In this document: positions 1-8,355 of the stretch, in pieces
Numbering within the stretch: position 1 is the first letter of the stretch
Layout of the letters: each line of letters begins with the position of its first letter
Source: Asticcacaulis sp. MM231
GTDB lineage: Bacteria > Pseudomonadota > Alphaproteobacteria > Caulobacterales > Caulobacteraceae
Direction: 5' to 3'
NCBI RefSeq assembly: GCF_964186625.1
Contig: NZ_OZ075108.1
Location: 2,480,001-2,544,000 of the forward strand
DNA length: 64,000 bases
Translations under genes and position numbers: made by a program
The notes under the pieces: generated by a model
Told to the model about the DNA's origin: nothing
Database searches by the model: none
The model's input: only the letters and a program-made list of their open reading frames with translations

Positions 1-1820
1 ACGGCGGGAGGGAGGCTTGTATTGTTGAGAAAGGTCCATGCGGATTCCGCTTGTCCCTGATCGACCTGCCTATTGGCGCGTTCAAGCAATACAAGTAAAG
101 AGGGTGGCGTCACACTACTTTTCGACAGGTAGTGTTTGACACGCGCCTCAATCGCCGGAAATTTGTCCAGTTTCTTTGAAATCATCTGGATGAACGAACT
201 TGTAGCTGCGCCTAGCGAATACTGGTCGCCCCCGTCGGTGCCGTATTCAACCTTGAGAAACATATCGCGGGTTTCAGCGATCGCATCTTGTAATTGCTCG
301 TCCTTAAAGCTCAGGACTTGCTGAAGAACACCAAGTCCTTGAGGTCGGGCGAATGCGCACAATGCGGCCAGCAAATATCTGCCGCGATTTTCTTTGGAAA
401 GTTGGTCGTATTCGCGTTGGAAAAGGTATTCTCTCGCTTGCGACGCATCGCTTGTCCACCTCTGCATAGCTTGCGAATACGAACTGGTGATGCGTCTCAG
501 ACCTATGATGGTCTCAACAGCAAGTGGACGGCACTCTGAAAGTTTTGATATTTGCAGCGCTTCCACCTCGTCTGGCGCGGGCACGCCAAATTGCTTTGAG
601 CAAAGACTTATAAAAATTGGAAGTTCGTCCCCTTGGTCAAGTCCTGGTATTTCTATCGAATTTCGACGCGCGTATACTGGCAAATTACGCTGGGTGTATA
701 GTACCTTTGTCTCTGATCGGCACCGAGCGGCAATTGTAAATAGCTGCTCCATCCCGTTATCCTCGTTAGCGGAGGATAGCGAGTCAATGTCATCAATTAT
801 GATTAACTGCGTCTCAATTTCTAAAAGATCTTCAAGCTCTTTAAGTAAATATGCCTCATCGAAGGCATCTAAAGATTGATCCGTCCAATTTGATAAATAT
901 AGTAGAGATTTAAATAAATCAACGGAAGACGAAAAATCTGTTGCTTTATACTTTTCTATTTTTGCAGTAAACGGGTCTAGAAAACTGTTTTTTGCTGATA
1001 CATATATAACTCGCTCATATTGCTTACCGCCAACTGTATATAAAAGCTTGCCGTTGCCCGCGACAATCTTGGCAAATTCGTATGCGATAGTACTCTTACC
1101 AGAGCCGCCGTGCCCCCAGAGAAACAGGCGTGGTTCTCGGGATGACGTAAGCCACTCCATTGCACGCTCCATGACTTGAAATCGGCCGACGAATTCATCG
1201 ATTGTGGCTGGTGAACCTGGAAGCGCGGCGTCGATCGACAATACCTCAGTTTTTTCTTCGATAAACGGATTTGGTCTTGGGCCATATAGGAACTCAAGGT
1301 CAATCCCGGCGGCGTCCAATACTTCGGCGCCCGCACGTTTGTAGATTTTAGAAGGTGAGTAGTTAGAAATTACCTTTGCAAGCCGTACAGGAGGCACACC
1401 GGTTTTTCGCTTTGGTATTAGGACTACGTCTACATCGCCCGACCGCGTGCGGTACTTTCTGCAACTAATGGTGACAATCTGACTCAGATTTTCTCTCAGC
1501 TTCCTGTTAACCTTTTCAGAATCAACAGTGACCTTGTTCTTCCCGGCCCTACGTGATTTGTCGTCCACTCCGAATATAATCAAGCCACCAAATGTATTGT
1601 TGAAGCCGCAAATTAGCCGAAGTATTCCGCCAAAGTATCCATCGGACGAGCTAAAAGGGAATTCGTCCTTGTAATCATGTAAAATGCCTTCGTCTTCAGT
1701 GAATAAGCCATTTTCATCTTGAAGAGACACGAGGAACTCACCGCTCTGGGGTAGCGTTTCACTGCTGATAATTTCCGATATAACCTCGTTCGAGGATTTC
1801 GAATTTTCGACCGAACTCAT
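1..1820 (-). CDS. AlbA_2 (Schlafen-type) plus STAND-like P-loop ATPase, 3' end cut by window edge
   Basis: The minus frame starting at ATG 1820 is open all the way to base 1, at least 606 codons, so the C-terminus lies outside the window. Residues about 55-75 contain FGGILRLICGFNNTFGGLI followed by FGVDD, the signature of AlbA_2/Schlafen nucleic-acid-binding domains. A Walker A motif, GHGGSGKST, lies near residue 236 and a Walker B-like LIIIDDID near residue 337; the rest is helical and resembles a STAND/NACHT NTPase arm. Such proteins sense a trigger and oligomerise, and many act in phage defence or regulation. The neighbouring integrase at 2065 and att site at 3592 place it in an integrated element. 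The defence role is inference; the domain calls are by motif only. Confidence 0.75.
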   Translation of the reverse strand, partial: MSSVENSKSSNEVISEIISSETLPQSGEFLVSLQDENGLFTEDEGILHDYKDEFPFSSSDGYFGGILRLICGFNNTFGGLIIFGVDDKSRRAGKNKVTVDSEKVNRKLRENLSQIVTISCRKYRTRSGDVDVVLIPKRKTGVPPVRLAKVISNYSPSKIYKRAGAEVLDAAGIDLEFLYGPRPNPFIEEKTEVLSIDAALPGSPATIDEFVGRFQVMERAMEWLTSSREPRLFLWGHGGSGKSTIAYEFAKIVAGNGKLLYTVGGKQYERVIYVSAKNSFLDPFTAKIEKYKATDFSSSVDLFKSLLYLSNWTDQSLDAFDEAYLLKELEDLLEIETQLIIIDDIDSLSSANEDNGMEQLFTIAARCRSETKVLYTQRNLPVYARRNSIEIPGLDQGDELPIFISLCSKQFGVPAPDEVEALQISKLSECRPLAVETIIGLRRITSSYSQAMQRWTSDASQAREYLFQREYDQLSKENRGRYLLAALCAFARPQGLGVLQQVLSFKDEQLQDAIAETRDMFLKVEYGTDGGDQYSLGAATSSFIQMISKKLDKFPAIEARVKHYLSKSSVTPPSLLVLLERANRQVDQGQAESAWTFLNNTSLPPA

Positions 1821-2064
1821 TAGTCAATCCCCCCGTTTTTTAGAATCAAATTCAACCCTTAGCTTCTTGTAGCGCTAGGCTCTTGTAAAGGGCATTCGTT
1901 CTTGATGAGGAGGCGACAGTTCTAGGTGATCTGATAGATGTCAGAGCGTGTTAAACCCATTTGCGTCCGTCGGCGTGCGACGCGCAAATGCAGCCACGCG
2001 GGGCGGCTGCTGGGCTATGGCGGTAAAGGCCGCCATTAGTCGGACGAGCGCCAGGTGGACTGAC

Positions 2065-3447
2065 TTATTCCCCGTCCGACAATTCGGTAAAGGTGCTTGT
2101 ATCCGGACGGCTGCGCCGCCTGGTTTTACGAACATTGATCGCGCCGGCGTCGATGACATTTTTCAAATGGACAGCATAATGCTTCTCGATCATTTCGACT
2201 GAGGTGCGACAGTTTTTGGCAAGCTGATAGATGTCCGCGCCATCGAGTAAACGCAGGCAGATATAGGTGTGACGCAGGCTGTAAAGCACTCTGGGATGGC
2301 CTTCACGATCATATTTGAGGCCTTCCTTGACCAGGATGTCATTGAAGATGTCGGTATGGTTTGAGGGGAACAGCAAATCAGCGGGTTTGGCATATTCAAG
2401 GTTATTGAGGGTGCCGTTTTCACCGAAGAGCGGCGCAAGCGCGTCTAATTGCTTCTGCCTCAATGGGGAGAGCTTGCCGGCTTCCGCCTTTATCGCGGCA
2501 AGCGTCTCATAGCGTTTGCGGTCCTTCGCGCGGCCACTGGGCCCCTGCTTTGGTCGGGCCAGCAGGCGTTCGTAATGTTTTACAGCGGCAGGCATCGATT
2601 TGCACGGCCCATAGCCGGTCTTGCCTCTGACCTCGATTTCTAGAATCTTCTGGCCGGTGTCCCGGTCGTGCGCAATCGTCACATCCCGGTGCTGTAACCT
2701 CGCCGCTTCGTCAGGCCGCAGGCCGGTGTTTCCCAGGATGAGGATCTGGTCGTAAAGCTGCTCATAGGCATATTTGTAGCGCTCCGGCGCTTCGCGCGTC
2801 GCCTTGGCAACGGCTTTATAGAGTTGCTTATATTCAGCCAGGGTGAACCAGGGGCGATGGATGATTTTCTTTTGTTGCCTATAGGGTGGCGATAAATCCG
2901 GTACGCCGTGGATCTTGCGATGCCGGTAGGCCGTTTGCAGAACGAGAGACAGCGTGCCTATCTCATCATGGATGGTACTGCGAGACGGAGGCTTCGGCGG
3001 CCGCACATATTCACCATCCGGCCCCTTGGGGGGAAGACGGCCAAACTGTTTGGCCCGATGCAGGCGGTAACTCTGCGCCTTGCCGGAGTCGATTTCCGTA
3101 ATGGCCATGCCTTTGAAGAAGGGGCGTAAATGGAGCCGCAAGCGGTCTTTGTGGCCTTGCACCCATTTGGGGCTACGCTCACCCTCGGTGATAAGTTCGT
3201 ACTCCGCCTCGAACAGGTCAGCCATGTCATCGAAGCTTCGCTCTCGCCTGGTCAGGACACCAGCGCGAGACTTTCCCCTGAGCTCCAGAAACCAATCTTC
3301 GGCGAACTCTTTCGCCAGGACAAGGTTTTCCTCTTTGGTGCTAACGCGCCGGCGATCACCGCCTACGGTCGACGCCACCCACCAAAATCGACTTTTTGGC
3401 TTCCTGTAGAGTTGGACTTTTCCACCAAGAACTTCATGCGTAGGCAT
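2065..3447 (-). CDS. Tyrosine recombinase/integrase of the leftmost element
   Basis: About 460 residues with a SAM-like core-binding domain in the middle and a C-terminal catalytic domain. Catalytic residues visible are Arg in TGLRPDEA, Lys in RGKTGYG, Arg-His in YSLRHTY and the nucleophilic Tyr in IEKHYAVH; the usual first His of HxxR is Tyr here, a variant seen in this family. The frame extends upstream to an ATG at 3531, but that stretch contains three GTGTGCCA repeats that look like DNA-binding sites, so the ATG at 3447 is preferred; it has a GGTGGGG ribosome site. The gene ends about 150 bp from the att repeat at 3592 and most likely drove integration of the element lying to its left. 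Confidence 0.85.
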   Translation of the reverse strand: MPTHEVLGGKVQLYRKPKSRFWWVASTVGGDRRRVSTKEENLVLAKEFAEDWFLELRGKSRAGVLTRRERSFDDMADLFEAEYELITEGERSPKWVQGHKDRLRLHLRPFFKGMAITEIDSGKAQSYRLHRAKQFGRLPPKGPDGEYVRPPKPPSRSTIHDEIGTLSLVLQTAYRHRKIHGVPDLSPPYRQQKKIIHRPWFTLAEYKQLYKAVAKATREAPERYKYAYEQLYDQILILGNTGLRPDEAARLQHRDVTIAHDRDTGQKILEIEVRGKTGYGPCKSMPAAVKHYERLLARPKQGPSGRAKDRKRYETLAAIKAEAGKLSPLRQKQLDALAPLFGENGTLNNLEYAKPADLLFPSNHTDIFNDILVKEGLKYDREGHPRVLYSLRHTYICLRLLDGADIYQLAKNCRTSVEMIEKHYAVHLKNVIDAGAINVRKTRRRSRPDTSTFTELSDGE

Positions 3448-3491
3448 TGCATCCCCACCTTGTTCGACCCAGGGTGGAAACAATAACACGG

Positions 3492-3530
3492 GTGTGCCAC
3501 CGTCGTCAAAAGTGTGCCAGCAGTGTGCCA
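3492..3530. repeat. Three direct GTGTGCCA repeats, possible integrase arm sites
   Basis: GTGTGCCA occurs at 3492, 3512 and 3523, between the integrase start and the att core. Short direct repeats beside an att core are typical arm-type sites for tyrosine integrases, or operators that let the integrase control its own promoter. Function is inferred from position. Confidence 0.5.
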
Positions 3531-3533
3531 CGC

Positions 3534-3566
3534 AAAAACGGCCTCCCGTGAGGAAAGCCGTTTTTT
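3534..3566 (-). terminator. Hairpin with T/A tracts next to att
   Basis: AAAAACGGC at 3534 pairs with GCCGTTTTT at 3557, giving a 9-bp stem with A and T runs on both sides, so it can terminate on either strand. On the minus strand it lies just downstream of the tRNA-derived att fragment, where a tRNA terminator would be expected. Confidence 0.6.
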
Positions 3567-3591
3567 GTAAGCACTTGCTTTTGTTTTAGTT

Positions 3592-3614
3592 TTTGGTTGC
3601 GGGGGCCAGATTTG
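3592..3614. repeat. att site (left end of prophage), tRNA-fMet 3' fragment
   Basis: These 23 bp, reading TTTGGTTGCGGGGGCC and onward, are identical to 43496-43518. On the minus strand they are the acceptor and part of the T arm of an initiator tRNA-fMet including encoded CCA. They separate the left tyrosine integrase from the prophage and are read here as attL of the prophage and right att of the first element. Confidence 0.65.
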
Positions 3615-4300
3615 GAAGGCCCGCACACGGTAGCTCGATCGACAATCCTATATACCAGTTGCGCGCGGTCGCCTGATCACCAACCATCTATTCAAGCACA
3701 AGTTCCCGGCCGGCGCCCACGCCTGGTCGCCGCTGGCGTTCGTGCGTCGATCTGCGCGAGAATGATTTAGCGAATGAAGCTGGTTTCGAATTTTTGAACC
3801 TGCCTCTTCAAACTTTGGGGGCAATGCGGGAAACGTCTTACCGAAATTAGGTGTCTGAATTTAAACGGAAAACTGCCTTACTTTTATCTTACCGCCGCAT
3901 TCCCTGTAATTCTTACCTAGTATTACTTTTTAAGATTATATTATGTAATAAATTCAATGAGATAATTAAGAATGTGGGCTTCAGTAAGACGGCCTAATGA
4001 GGCCGTTCTTCCGAAAAGTCATTCAATAAGTTATTGAAATATATACAAGTAATTTTTCGAAGTGGAATTAACCGGCAGTTTTTGTGGGCGGTAAGACAAT
4101 CCCCGACTCCCACCCGTTCCACTCACGGCCTCAAGTAGAAAAATTTGGTCAGAACGGCGATGGTAAACCGCCCTCTAAAAAGGCCTTCTGGCTGCGTCAA
4201 ACTGCGTCACGCCAACGGTTCTGCAACCTATCGCTAATGCTTGCCCTGCAAAGACTGCGGCTTCTCCCAAAAGTGCGTCAAAAACGACATATAAAGCGAG
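3615..4300. other. Prophage left-end intergenic region
   Basis: No supported gene lies between att and the methylase terminator. Bases 3840-4070 are distinctly AT-rich. A hairpin ACGGCC-TAATGA-GGCCGT followed by TTCTT lies at 3989-4006 and could terminate plus-strand transcription. The first 60 bp continue the reading frame of the serine recombinase if the prophage is circularised (see findings). The open frames here have no recognisable protein character. Confidence 0.4.
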
Positions 4301-4302
4301 CG

Positions 4303-4321
4303 GGCGAGGTGTGGGGACGAG
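4303..4321. other. Candidate cos (DNA packaging) site
   Basis: GGCGAGGTGTGGGGACGAG resembles the P2 cos sequence as I remember it, GGCGAGGCGGGGAAAGCAC, mainly in its first seven bases. It lies in a very GC-rich stretch left of the portal/terminase block, which is where P2 carries cos. The assignment rests on similarity and position only. Confidence 0.35.
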
Positions 4322-4392
4322 CGCGGCGCGCGGGGTCTGGCTGGCTTGGGCCGCCGCCCGCCGCCCGTGGCCACCCGTTGGCCTCCGCGCAC

Positions 4393-4427
4393 GAAAACAC
4401 CCCGACGCACACGCGGGTGCATCGGGG
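4393..4427 (-). terminator. Rho-independent terminator of the methylase-portal-terminase operon
   Basis: An 11-bp stem with one mismatch, CCCCGACGCAC at 4400 with GTGCATCGGGG at 4417, has a 6-base loop. Read on the minus strand it is followed by TGTTTT. It lies 20-50 bp beyond the stop of the last minus-strand gene. Confidence 0.75.
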
Positions 4428-4449
4428 CGCTGTACGGCCACCTATGGGG

Positions 4450-5247
4450 CTAGTTGCTGATGATCACCTCGCCCGCCATCTGGCTGTTGGCCACGCCGCC
4501 CACGCTGTACCGCACCTTGACGTCCTCGATGTCGAAGCCCGCGAAGATGGCCCGCACCTCTGGCCGGTCATTGAGGCTGAGTATGAACCGCCCCTTGATC
4601 GTCCTGAGCTGCTCGGCCATGGCCGCAAACTGGTCACGGCTGAACAGTTCCTTGCCGTAGTCGCCCTCGCACCCATAGTAGGGCGGATCGAGATAAAACA
4701 GCGTGCTCTCGCGATCGTACCGCCGGATGAACTCAGACCAGTCCAGGCGCTCGATGGTTACCCCGGCCAGACGTTCGGCCAGGTCGCCCAGCTCCGGCCC
4801 CAGCTTGCTCACATCAAACCGCGCCGGCCGCCCCAGACTGACACCAAAGTTCCGGCCCGCCACCTTGCCACCGAAGGCCAGCTTCTGAAGGTACAGGAAT
4901 CGGGCTGACCTCTGCATGTCCGTCAGACTGGCCGGCGCCATGGCCGTCAGCTTCTCAAAGCCTGCCCGCGACGACACCTGAAACTTCAGCATGTCCATGA
5001 AGGCGGCATAGTGATGCTGCAGCACGCGGAAGAAGGTCGAAACATCCTCGCTATAGTCGTTGATGATCTCGCACTTCGGCCTGTGGTCACGTCGCAGGAA
5101 CACGCCGCCCATCCCGACAAAGACCTCTGCATAGGTCTCATGCGGGATGGCGTTGATGCGCGCCACCAGCCGGCGCGAGAGGTTCTTCTTGCCGCCAATG
5201 TAGGCCGCTACCGGCCGGATAGGGATAACCGGTGATAACTCACTCAT
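4450..5247 (-). CDS. Phage Dam-type DNA adenine methyltransferase (D12 class)
   Basis: A 265-residue N6-adenine methyltransferase. The SAM-binding motif appears as AAYIGGKKNL near residue 15 and the catalytic DPPY motif as LDPPYYGCEGDYG near residue 170. The length fits the D12 class. The phage enzyme would methylate adenines in host and phage DNA, perhaps to evade restriction. It is the last gene of the minus operon running terminase, portal, methylase. A GGAG site precedes the ATG at 5247. Confidence 0.88.
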   Translation of the reverse strand: MSELSPVIPIRPVAAYIGGKKNLSRRLVARINAIPHETYAEVFVGMGGVFLRRDHRPKCEIINDYSEDVSTFFRVLQHHYAAFMDMLKFQVSSRAGFEKLTAMAPASLTDMQRSARFLYLQKLAFGGKVAGRNFGVSLGRPARFDVSKLGPELGDLAERLAGVTIERLDWSEFIRRYDRESTLFYLDPPYYGCEGDYGKELFSRDQFAAMAEQLRTIKGRFILSLNDRPEVRAIFAGFDIEDVKVRYSVGGVANSQMAGEVIISN

Positions 5248-5333
5248 GAGGTTTGAACTCCGTTGATTTGTTCGCTAAATGTTCCCGTGCCGACCAGGCA
5301 GCGGAAAAGCGTCAACGGATGCCGGCAGAGGCT

Positions 5334-6383
5334 TTACGCCCCTGCCCCGCTTTCCGGGTTGTAGTCGGCAAAGCGCACGGCCTCGAAGCCCAGCCAGTCG
5401 TTCAGCTCGAGGAAGCGCTTTTGCAGCGGCTTGATCTCCATCCGCACAAACGCGCGCTCGGCTTTTTCAACATCACCGAAGCCGCCGGCCGTCTGAGGGA
5501 TGACGCCCAGTAGCTGGGGCGGCACGCGGTGCGCGGCCAGCACATCGTCCCGCGTCGTGTTTTTGATGTCGACGAACTCATCCTTGGCCGCCACTGCACT
5601 GATAGGGATGATCTGCACGCCGTCCTTCTTGCCGCCGGGAGAGTGCATGAACAGGTTCTTGAAATTTCCGACGCCCTTGGCCTTTTTGAGTTGCTCACGA
5701 ATATTATTCACGTCCTTTTCCTGCATGGACGCCTCGGACAGATAGAAGACAAAGCCGGCGTGCGCGCCATTGAGATAATAGCGGCGGCGAAACAGGGTCG
5801 CGGCTTCATTGAGAAAGGCGCTTTGCAGCATGCAGAGATATTGCGGCACGCCATAAATCTCCTGACTGATATCGTGCTCCATCAAATGAAACACCGAGCC
5901 CTGCTTGAACTCGTGCTCCTCAAAGCGGTTGTTGATGAACCAATACTGACCGTCCTTAAGGCCTCGCCGCGTGTTCATGGCCAGCGAACTTTTCAGCATG
6001 GCGGGGCGGCCGACGATGTTGTCGACGCGCTCAAGGTACCCGTTAGCCATGATAAGAAAGTCCATCGCCCATTTCGAGAATTCGGCGCGGGTAAGGATCT
6101 GGCTGGGCAGGAAGGTTTCGCACAAAAGGTTGTGCTTAACCTGCAAGGCGGAGCGATGATGCGAACCCACATTGGCCACGCGCGCCAGCATGCGCGGATC
6201 TACCGGCGGCTCGTAATAGCGCCCGTTGTGCCAGCACTCGATATGCTGGAGCAACTCGCGGCGGTCGAGCACCGATTCCGCGTCTCCGAAGCTGAACACC
6301 TCGGCCTCGGCGGGCGCTGATGCGCTCGCTTCGGTGGCCATAACCTGAGTGGCTACGGCCTTCACTGATTTCTTCGTCGTCAT
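5334..6383 (-). CDS. Q: Portal protein, P2 gpQ family
   Basis: About 350 residues of the P2-like portal family, which forms the dodecameric ring through which DNA enters the capsid and to which the tail joins. Family-typical stretches include YYEPPVDPRMLARVAN near the N-terminus and VPPQLLGVIPQTAGGFGDV near the C-terminus. The frame is open upstream to 6506, but MTTKKSVKA at 6383 matches the usual start. The gene overlaps the terminase frame by about 250 bp, which is abnormal. If the terminase had kept its ancestral frame, its TGA would overlap this ATG as ATGA. Confidence 0.9.
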   Translation of the reverse strand: MTTKKSVKAVATQVMATEASASAPAEAEVFSFGDAESVLDRRELLQHIECWHNGRYYEPPVDPRMLARVANVGSHHRSALQVKHNLLCETFLPSQILTRAEFSKWAMDFLIMANGYLERVDNIVGRPAMLKSSLAMNTRRGLKDGQYWFINNRFEEHEFKQGSVFHLMEHDISQEIYGVPQYLCMLQSAFLNEAATLFRRRYYLNGAHAGFVFYLSEASMQEKDVNNIREQLKKAKGVGNFKNLFMHSPGGKKDGVQIIPISAVAAKDEFVDIKNTTRDDVLAAHRVPPQLLGVIPQTAGGFGDVEKAERAFVRMEIKPLQKRFLELNDWLGFEAVRFADYNPESGAGA

Positions 6384-8190
6384 CGGAAAACTCCACGGTA
6401 GATTTCTTAGCGCCGTCAGCGCCTTCAAGCGGTTCGCAATAAAGAGCGTGCAGGAGCGCCCAGGCCAGGTCGCCATGGCCGGTTGCGGCCGAGCGGCGCG
6501 CCACATAGGTGATTTGGTGCCCGCCCTTGGTCAGCTTGGCATGGATAGACATCATCGCCATGGCGAGGTCAGACCAGCCGGCGTCAAACTCAAGGCGGTC
6601 GTTCTCGATGACGTTCTTGGCCTTGTAGACCATGTCGGCCTTGACCGATGGCGAGTATTGAATGCGGCGCGCGCGCGGGAAGAAGCCGCTCACCAGTTGC
6701 CAGACAGCACCGCCCATGCCGGTGACATCGATAGCGATCTCGGTGACGTTATACTTGCGCGTCCATTCCGCGATCAGTTCGGCCTGCTTCTGATAGCTCA
6801 TGCCTTTGAGCTGCTTTTTCTCGATCGCGCGGAATTTGCCCGTCTTGCCATTTGGCGCGGCCAGGGCGATCAGGCTGGCATTGTCACCATCGGCGCTTTC
6901 CGCCGGATCATAGCCAAGCCACACCTCACCCGCGTAGGGTTTCGCGTGATGCACTTTGACGTCCTGCCAGACCTCGTAGCTGTCGACCATACAGGGGCGA
7001 AGGATCGACATCGGGAAGGTGGACGCGGAATCATCGACAAACAGGCAATTGAACAGGTTGTCGAATTCCTCGACGCTGTATTCGAGCTGCAATTCGTCCC
7101 GGTCAATCAGATCATAGCCGCCCTCGATCGCGTCATCCAGCGTGACGATCTGGCGCCATATCCTGTCAGCGCCGCTCGCCCCGTTCTTCAGGGCCTCGTG
7201 GCTGACATCGAGATTGATCCGATCGCCCTTCTTGCGCTTGCGGTTGTAGCGCTCCCCGGTCCACATCGGATAGGCTTCATGCGCCACGGTAGAAGGCGTC
7301 GAGAACAGCGTAATGGTGTAGCGCTTCTGGGTCGCCATGGCCGAGGCAACCTTGTAAAGCTGCTCGAAGCCATAGATCCAGAAGAACTCATCGATGATGA
7401 CATCGCCATGATAGCTCTGGGCGGTGCGATAGTTCGTGCCGAGGAAGTGCAGTTCGACCGGCTCAAGATAATTGCCGTCCGCATCCGTGCCGCGATCGAT
7501 AACCAGCGGGTTGCCCTTGAGCGTGATGCCGGTTTCTTTTTCGACAAACTGCACGATGTACTGGCGGAACACATTGGCCTGGTTGCGGCTGGCCGATATG
7601 AAGATCTGGTTGTTGCCAGTGACCAGCGCGCGAATTAGCCGCTCGCGGGCAAAGCTGTAGGTCGCGCCGATCTGGCGGCTCTTGAGCAGCATGCGGATGC
7701 GCTCGCCCTGATTATCCCACCAGGTCTGCTGAAAGGCGTAAGCCCCTTCCTCAAAGGCAGCGCGCAGCTTCTCACACGCGGCCATATCGAGCAGGTTCTT
7801 GGTCGGCTTTTTCTTGGGCCCCGCATTGCGGTTGGCCACCTTCTCGTTGAGATCGCCCTCATGGCCGTCTGGCTGCTCGTATCGGCGCACCTTGGTCTTG
7901 GCGATCTCGATATTGACCGCCTGCCGGGTGAGCAGGTCGATATCGCGTACATCAGAGCCTGTGTATTTATCCTTGCTGACGATGGTCATCAGCTTGGTGG
8001 CAACGCATTCCTCGATCCGTTGCATCATCGGCGCGTCGGCCCATTTGTCGCGGTCACACCAGCTCTGCACCGTAGTGCGCTTAAGCTGAAGCTCGTCCGC
8101 AATTTCCGTCACGCCCCAGCCGCGCCAGTACAGGCTGCGTGCCTGACGGCGGGCGTCATACGGAATGGGGACGGTCTCATCAGAACTCAT
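6136..8190 (-). CDS. P: Terminase large subunit (ATPase), P2 gpP family, with extended C-terminus
   Basis: The packaging motor ATPase. An N-terminal helix-turn-helix (EIADELQLKRTTVQSWC) precedes the ATPase domain with Walker A-like LKSRQIGATYSF, Walker B VIIDEFFW and a C-terminal nuclease-like domain with WLGYDPAESADGDNAS. MSSDETVP at 8190 is preferred over the upstream ATG at 8274 because the latter overlaps the operator at 8236. After KKSTVEFS, where family members end, the frame runs on for about 80 Arg-rich residues that are the shadow of the portal gene. A one-base indel near the portal start would explain this. Confidence 0.85.
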   Translation of the reverse strand: MSSDETVPIPYDARRQARSLYWRGWGVTEIADELQLKRTTVQSWCDRDKWADAPMMQRIEECVATKLMTIVSKDKYTGSDVRDIDLLTRQAVNIEIAKTKVRRYEQPDGHEGDLNEKVANRNAGPKKKPTKNLLDMAACEKLRAAFEEGAYAFQQTWWDNQGERIRMLLKSRQIGATYSFARERLIRALVTGNNQIFISASRNQANVFRQYIVQFVEKETGITLKGNPLVIDRGTDADGNYLEPVELHFLGTNYRTAQSYHGDVIIDEFFWIYGFEQLYKVASAMATQKRYTITLFSTPSTVAHEAYPMWTGERYNRKRKKGDRINLDVSHEALKNGASGADRIWRQIVTLDDAIEGGYDLIDRDELQLEYSVEEFDNLFNCLFVDDSASTFPMSILRPCMVDSYEVWQDVKVHHAKPYAGEVWLGYDPAESADGDNASLIALAAPNGKTGKFRAIEKKQLKGMSYQKQAELIAEWTRKYNVTEIAIDVTGMGGAVWQLVSGFFPRARRIQYSPSVKADMVYKAKNVIENDRLEFDAGWSDLAMAMMSIHAKLTKGGHQITYVARRSAATGHGDLAWALLHALYCEPLEGADGAKKSTVEFSDDDEEISEGRSHSGYGHRSERISARRGRGVQLRRRGIGARPPRVAPAYRVLAQRALLRAAGRSAHAGARGQCGFASSLRLAG

Positions 8191-8235
8191 GACCGGACGA
8201 TATGCGCCCTGTCCCTGCGCGCGTGAGCCGTGCCG

Positions 8236-8258
8236 CCTGTCAGGGGCGCTGTGACAGG
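8236..8258. promoter_or_regulatory. Late operator 1, CCTGTCA-N9-TGACAGG, divergent promoter
   Basis: This 23-bp interrupted palindrome is identical to 23047-23069 and is present as its exact reverse complement at 19461-19483. It contains TGT and ACA spaced by 13 bases, close to the TGT-N12-ACA element bound by P2 Ogr. It lies 45 bp upstream of the terminase ATG and 97 bp upstream of the scaffold ATG, between the two divergent late operons. Confidence 0.75.
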
Positions 8259-8355
8259 TCGCCAAGGTTGCCAATCGAGCCCATGAACGCGCGGTAATGG
8301 GCTTTAACGCGCGTCATTCGCGCCGGTCCGAAATCGCCCTTCAGGAGCCCGCCTT

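Noticed and set aside
136..879. Plus-strand frames at the left edge
   Set aside because: The minus frame is open over the whole stretch and carries ordered AlbA_2 and ATPase motifs; the plus frames are its shadows.
3447..3531. N-terminal extension of the left integrase to 3531
   Set aside because: The extension is built from the GTGTGCCA repeats, which look like DNA sites, and family members begin near 3447.
4084..4908. A 274-codon plus frame over the left prophage end and the methylase
   Set aside because: It overlaps the methylase on the other strand and the terminator and has no recognisable protein features.
5529..7638. Long plus-strand open frames opposite portal and terminase
   Set aside because: They are shadows of the minus-strand genes, with His/Arg/Leu-rich composition and no family character, while the minus frames match P2 families throughout.
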